DNA of 47,164 nucleotides from Candidatus Bathyarchaeota archaeon (GTDB taxonomy: Archaea > Thermoproteota > Bathyarchaeia > Bathyarchaeales > DTEX01). A program made the translations under genes and the position numbers. A model generated the notes under the pieces. It had not been told where the DNA came from. It made no database searches and was given only the letters and a program-made list of their open reading frames with translations. The stretch's first letter is position 1; the number at the start of each line of letters is the position of its first letter. The DNA lies in the NCBI GenBank assembly GCA_018396435.1, contig JAGTRG010000006.1, positions 1 through 47,164 on the forward strand, given 5' to 3'. Positions 43,622 through 47,164 of the stretch are shown in pieces.

Positions 43622-44182
43622 TTAAAAATTTAATTGCGAGACGGAATAATATACTATCTCTCCTCTTCTGTTTATCACGGCCAATATAAGGGTCTTCTTT
43701 AAATTTTGCGCGCGATTTAGTATTTGGGCCAGATCTTCCGTGAAGAGAGGCATGCCTTCATATATTCCCAAAACTAGGTAATTTGCAGAGTCCTTACTAT
43801 ATTCGCCTCTCTCATAAAGGCGGAAATCTATGCCTAATCCAAAACCATCGCGCACAACGTAGCCTCTGCTTCTTAAATCACGGTAAATTAAGTATTTTAC
43901 CCATGCATTTTCATCAACGTTCTTATATTTTTCCAGTAAATCCTGAAACCCAGCTGGTTTTCCAGTTTTATCATCTTTAATTTTAAGCAGCCCTTTGCTG
44001 TGCAAATACATGGCTTCATAGAAGGCTAAGATCAGTTTTCCATCCTTCGGTGTGCCATAGCCTTTTGAGGATAAACTCTCAGCGTCCTCAGCGGACTCAA
44101 CTAGGACCCCCTCATCCCTAAGCAGGGCTTTAATGTCCTTTTTACTTACTTCATCTTTCTTCTTAATGTTATTAGGCAACAT
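43622..44182 (-). CDS. endA: tRNA splicing endonuclease subunit (EndA family), catalytic His replaced
   Basis: 186 aa. The archaeal enzyme cuts BHB motifs in tRNA precursors. C-terminal catalytic domain: WVKYLIYRDLRSRGYVVRDGF, then FRLYERG with catalytic Tyr123, and LKKTLILAVI with the catalytic Lys (162 or 163). Where the family has His (EHSVYLV or EHAPYVV type), this protein has KDSANYLV, Ser132. The N-terminal domain (GVLVESAEDAESLSSKGYGT, LAFYEAMYLHSKG) is present. Loss of His suggests a structural subunit of an alpha2-beta2 enzyme, or an altered active site. It lies 16 bp after mtnA, so likely in one operon. Confidence 0.9.
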   Translation of the reverse strand: MLPNNIKKKDEVSKKDIKALLRDEGVLVESAEDAESLSSKGYGTPKDGKLILAFYEAMYLHSKGLLKIKDDKTGKPAGFQDLLEKYKNVDENAWVKYLIYRDLRSRGYVVRDGFGLGIDFRLYERGEYSKDSANYLVLGIYEGMPLFTEDLAQILNRAQNLKKTLILAVINRRGEIVYYSVSQLNF

Positions 44183-44198
44183 GATGTTTTGACCCCAA

Positions 44199-45227
44199 TT
44201 ATGCGGAATGGTGGGCTTTAGCCATCTTACTAAGATCTTCCCTACTCAAAATTCCTTTCTCACATATTATATAGTTAACATATTTCATTGGCGTTATATC
44301 AAATGCCGGATTCAGCGCGTTTACGCCCGGCGGGGTGATTCTCACAGATTTTATATATGTAACCTCCTCAGGGCTTCTTTCCTCTATGATCACATTTTTC
44401 GCAGAGATGTTTAAGTCGAATGTGGAAAGAGGCGCTGCAACATAGAATGGAACTTTATGCTCATACGCCAGAACAGCAATGCTATATGTGCCTATCTTAT
44501 TTATTATCGCATCGCAAACTATTCTGTCAGCGCCAACAATAACTTTATCCACAAGTCCCCTAAACATTACATATCCAACCATATTGTCTGTTATTAATGT
44601 TACTGGTATGCCGTCACGCATCAGCTCGTAGGCTGTTAATCTGGCGCCTTGAAGTTTAGGCCTTGTTTCATCAACTATGACCTTTATACGCTTACCCTCC
44701 TCCCATGCAGCTCTTATAACCGCCAGCGCTGTGCCATAGTCCACAGTGGCCAGTCTACCGGCATTACAATGCGTTAAAATGGTATCGCCATCTGATATAA
44801 GTTTAGAACCGTGCTTTCCAATCATTTTGTTAACAACGGCATCTTCCTCAGCGATGCTCTCAGCCTCCTTAATAACAATGCTTTTCAGCGTTTCCACATC
44901 GCCCTCCGCGCTCTTAGCCTTCTTTAGGATTCTATCCACTGCCCAAAAGAGGTTAACCGCTGTAGGCCTAGTTCTCTTAAGCATATCGGCTGAAATATCT
45001 ATTTCCTTTAGAAAATCCTCTCTGTTCTCAGCGTTTGAATGGTAGGCTGTTAGGGCTAAACCATACGCTGCTGCCACGCCTATTAAAGGAGCGCCCCTAA
45101 TCTTCATCTCTTTAATGGCCTTAGCGATCTCATCGCAACTTCTCATCTCAATCCAAATTTCTTCATCAGGAAGTATGGTTTGGTCTATAGTGATTACAAC
45201 GCCATCCTTCCATATGATAGTCCGCAT
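44199..45227 (-). CDS. mtnA: S-methyl-5-thioribose-1-phosphate isomerase
   Basis: About 342 aa of the methionine salvage pathway, converting the aldose phosphate to methylthioribulose-1-phosphate. Signature parts: MKIRGAPLIGVAAAYGLAL, LTHCNAGRLATVDYGTAL with catalytic Cys, and VIVGADRIVCDAIINKIGT with catalytic Asp. Some archaeal relatives act on ribose-1,5-bisphosphate, but the HCNAG and GADRI context fits MtnA. Start ATG 45227 (MRTIIWKDG) has GGGAGCG upstream; the track start adds 15 residues. Confidence 0.93.
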   Translation of the reverse strand: MRTIIWKDGVVITIDQTILPDEEIWIEMRSCDEIAKAIKEMKIRGAPLIGVAAAYGLALTAYHSNAENREDFLKEIDISADMLKRTRPTAVNLFWAVDRILKKAKSAEGDVETLKSIVIKEAESIAEEDAVVNKMIGKHGSKLISDGDTILTHCNAGRLATVDYGTALAVIRAAWEEGKRIKVIVDETRPKLQGARLTAYELMRDGIPVTLITDNMVGYVMFRGLVDKVIVGADRIVCDAIINKIGTYSIAVLAYEHKVPFYVAAPLSTFDLNISAKNVIIEERSPEEVTYIKSVRITPPGVNALNPAFDITPMKYVNYIICEKGILSREDLSKMAKAHHSA

Positions 45228-45309
45228 TTCTGTGCGCTCCCAACATCCCAGTATGCTAAATCTTATGAACAAAAATAGATTCTTGAAATTTTTAAGGATT
45301 CTTATGGTT

Positions 45310-45726
45310 CTAAAAGGCTAAGCCTAGCTTCCATAGGTAAAGGGCTGCTTCAATAACTATGAACGTTAAGATTAGTAGAGCTGCGCCTATTTTAATTAGC
45401 AGAGACGCTTGGTCCGGATTACGCATATATCTCGTGCTTCGATATATGAGGATTAATCCTGCAGCCCCAAGGGCGTAAACTATCATTATGGCGATGCTTT
45501 CGTTAAGAATCTGCTCATGTAAGCTTGGATATAGGAAGATGAAACCGCTAGAGTACGGTATTACACTTCTAGGCTTCAGCGTAACATCGTATATGCCTCC
45601 GCCAAGCAGAAAAATTGTTATGGCTGCTAAGATGATGGCTATAATATGGGGTGATGGCCGATAATTTATCAGCCTAATGATTTTTTGGATGAAACGCATT
45701 ATCGATGAAGATGATTGTTTACTCAT
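45310..45726 (-). CDS. Oligosaccharyltransferase accessory-subunit-like protein (OSTC/Ost3 type)
   Basis: 138 aa with three membrane helices (about residues 28-45, 75-95, 109-130). From memory of eukaryotic OSTC (DC2), the stretch FLLGGGIYDVTLKPRSV lines up with its FLITGGIIYDVIVEPPSVG, followed in both by a luminal loop ending in an E-x2-x3 helix, then GxxGLIxIYRS-like, here GAAGLILIYRSTRY. OSTC and the Ost3/6 C-terminal domain share this fold and link accessory partners to STT3. The aglB gene lies 0.4 kb away on the other strand. A good fit, but the match was made by eye. Confidence 0.7.
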   Translation of the reverse strand: MSKQSSSSIMRFIQKIIRLINYRPSPHIIAIILAAITIFLLGGGIYDVTLKPRSVIPYSSGFIFLYPSLHEQILNESIAIMIVYALGAAGLILIYRSTRYMRNPDQASLLIKIGAALLILTFIVIEAALYLWKLGLAF

Positions 45727-45891
45727 TGCTGATCATGCCAGCCACTGGGCTTTACTGAGATTTAGAGAATATAAAGACGCTAACAAGATTTAAGCGTTGC
45801 TCCACACTTTTCAAATATGAAAATATTGAGAAACCTTAAATGCCTCGTCATCACTTTACTAATCATTACATGATGCTACTGGTGATTTGGA

Positions 45892-46071
45892 ATGCCTCAA
45901 AAAGTCTTATGTAGTGATTGTGGGGAACTCCTTTATCAGGGTGAGGACGTAAAATCACCTGAAGAAATACATCAAATGTATAATGGGAGATGCCCGAAAT
46001 GCGGGAGGAAACTTTCGCTTATTCCGCAAAAGGTTGAGGTTTTTTCAGCTAGGGAATATAGGAAGACTTAG
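45892..46071 (+). CDS. Small zinc-ribbon protein
   Basis: 59 aa, too short for the ORF track: MPQKVLCSDCGELLYQGEDV, then MYNGRCPKCGRKLSLIPQKV and a basic end. CxxC pairs at residues 7-10 and 37-40 form a zinc ribbon. ATG follows GGTGATT by six bases. Similar small ribbons are common in archaea and of unknown role; it sits just before aglB on the same strand. Confidence 0.8.
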   Translation: MPQKVLCSDCGELLYQGEDVKSPEEIHQMYNGRCPKCGRKLSLIPQKVEVFSAREYRKT

Positions 46072-46151
46072 ATGGGGAATCATATAGCTTGGGAAATAAG
46101 AAAAGATAAATAAATTACTTTTACTTTCATAAGTTAAAAAGGTGCCTAATA

Positions 46152-47164
46152 ATGAAGGCAGCAAAGGGTGCTCTTAAGAAAATCGGTTTGCTTATGCAGA
46201 GAATCCCATCCCTTCGTCCAAAAATCTCCCATTCCTCATTAATTAAGGGAACTATGCTCTTCTTAATAATCGTGATCGCTTCCGGAATCAGGTTGATGCC
46301 CCTGCGCTGGGGCTTCTATTTAAATGAGTTTGACCCCTACTATCATTATTATGTGGCTAAAAATATTGCTGAAAATGGACTTTCATACTGGTTTTCGTGG
46401 CATGACTACGCTGGCTGGTATCCTTACGGCAGAAATGTGCCATACGTGTCTAACCTAGGATTAACATTGACGGCTGTCTCATTATACAAGATTTTGAGCT
46501 CCCTTGGGGTTCCGCTGAATTTTGGATTAACTTTAAATCCGCTTGATCCATTAAGCGCAGACCCGCTATACAATCTATGCGTTATATTCCCAATCATAAT
46601 GGCGGCACTCACATGTATCATCATGTATTTCCTCGGCAGAGATTTAGGCGGCGACTCCGTCGGCTTATTTGCGGCACTGCTATTAGCGCTGGATTCTTCT
46701 TATATTAGCAGAACCTCGCTTGGATGGTTTGACGATGAGACCATTGGGATATTCAGCACATTATTGTTCGCATTGTTCTTTAATAGGTCTATAGATGCGA
46801 AGAAGCCCATAAAATACAGCCTCATATATGCTGTTGCTTCGGGACTTGCTCTAGGCTATCTATGCGCTTCATGGGGCGCTGCACGCTATCTAGTAGCAAT
46901 AGCTGCGCTCTTCACCTTTATGCTTCTGCTGCTAAAGAGGTATTCGCAGCGCCTCTTCATATCATATGCAACAACGTTTGCAATCGCCTTCTCTATAGCG
47001 GCAAATGTCCCACGAGTGGGATTTAACTTCCTTTTTGAAACCTTTAATCTTCCGGTTTACGGCGTTCTCGCTTTATTATGCATTGCCGAAATAATTAGGC
47101 GAACCGCAGCAATGAGTAGGAAGCTAATTTACACATCAATCTTCATTATACTTGTCGCCGCCGC
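46152..47164 (+). CDS. aglB: Oligosaccharyltransferase AglB/STT3 (3' end outside window)
   Basis: The catalytic subunit that moves a lipid-linked glycan to Asn in N-x-S/T sites outside the cell. 337 residues are visible and the frame is still open at the window end, which is why the ORF track omits it. The first membrane helix (TMLFLIIVIASGIRL) is followed by the metal-binding acidic motif NEFDPYYHYYVAK (Asp61), and the second acidic motif GWFDDETIG is at residues 191-199; then many membrane helices. The WWDYG-type sequon-binding motif lies beyond the window. Confidence 0.95.
   Translation, partial: MKAAKGALKKIGLLMQRIPSLRPKISHSSLIKGTMLFLIIVIASGIRLMPLRWGFYLNEFDPYYHYYVAKNIAENGLSYWFSWHDYAGWYPYGRNVPYVSNLGLTLTAVSLYKILSSLGVPLNFGLTLNPLDPLSADPLYNLCVIFPIIMAALTCIIMYFLGRDLGGDSVGLFAALLLALDSSYISRTSLGWFDDETIGIFSTLLFALFFNRSIDAKKPIKYSLIYAVASGLALGYLCASWGAARYLVAIAALFTFMLLLLKRYSQRLFISYATTFAIAFSIAANVPRVGFNFLFETFNLPVYGVLALLCIAEIIRRTAAMSRKLIYTSIFIILVAA

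Noticed and set aside
1-47164. CRISPR arrays, rRNA genes, insertion sequences
   Set aside because: I saw no regularly spaced repeats, no rRNA-like blocks, and no transposase frames or terminal inverted repeats.

Overview
This is archaeal chromosome. The markers are a fused B subunit and a single-chain A subunit of RNA polymerase, eukaryote-like ribosomal proteins (eL30, eL31, eL37A, eL39, eS19, LX), the exosome (Rrp4, Rrp41, Rrp42), proteasome alpha, two Pcc1-like KEOPS proteins, an Sm-like protein, Lhr helicase, an AglB/STT3 oligosaccharyltransferase and a tRNA splicing endonuclease subunit. The unsplit rpoA argues against Euryarchaeota and typical Crenarchaeota. It fits lineages such as Bathyarchaeia, Korarchaeia or Nitrososphaeria-like archaea; I favour a Bathyarchaeia-like heterotroph, as inference only. 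Start codons are often TTG or GTG behind good Shine-Dalgarno sites, and TATA-like boxes precede several operons.

Layout. 1-1.1 kb: a tyrosine recombinase, open at the window edge, beside the 3' end of a tRNA-Gly gene, which looks like the border of an integrated element. 1.2-7.7 kb: glmS, pcm (interrupted by a 29-nt insertion), tRNA-Val with two introns, a GH3 glycosidase, a YkgJ-type Fe-S protein and a methyltransferase. 7.7-11.9 kb (minus): Lhr helicase, LysE-type exporter, ACT-domain regulator. 12.1-23.4 kb (plus): a long run of information-processing genes, namely uS15, RecJ-like nuclease, Pcc1-like, proteasome alpha, SBDS, exosome, eL37A, Brix, Pcc1, RNase P Rpp21, CRM-domain protein, eS19, PDCD5, eL39, eL31, aIF6, LX, prefoldin alpha and FtsY. 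23.5-28.4 kb: GH2 glycosidase, a decayed GH4 gene, DUF362, radical SAM and an unrecognised gene. 28.5-37.9 kb (minus): cupin, a possible small gene, then rpoB, rpoA, eL30, nusA-like, uS12. 38.0-47.2 kb: a rearranged tRNA-Arg gene, a small protein, M48 protease, Sm protein, a flippase-like membrane protein, decayed DNA, an exported protein, endA, mtnA, an OSTC/Ost3-like membrane protein, a zinc-ribbon protein and aglB (cut by the window end).

The most interesting theme is RNA splicing at bulge-helix-bulge (BHB) motifs. (1) pcm is broken by a 29-nt insertion that folds into a BHB; cutting at the standard bulge positions restores the frame and the conserved SAPHMV motif, so this looks like an archaeal mRNA intron. 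(2) A tRNA-Arg(GCG) gene has its 3' half upstream of its 5' half, with flanks that form a perfect BHB joining at position 37/38: a circularly permuted tRNA gene (or, less likely, two trans-spliced halves). (3) tRNA-Val(GAC) carries two introns, in the anticodon loop and the variable loop. (4) The splicing endonuclease subunit in the same window keeps the catalytic Tyr and Lys but has Ser where the catalytic His should be, suggesting a heteromeric enzyme with a partner elsewhere. A second theme is a eukaryote-like oligosaccharyltransferase accessory subunit next to aglB.

All calls come from reading the sequence by eye; no database search or folding program was run.
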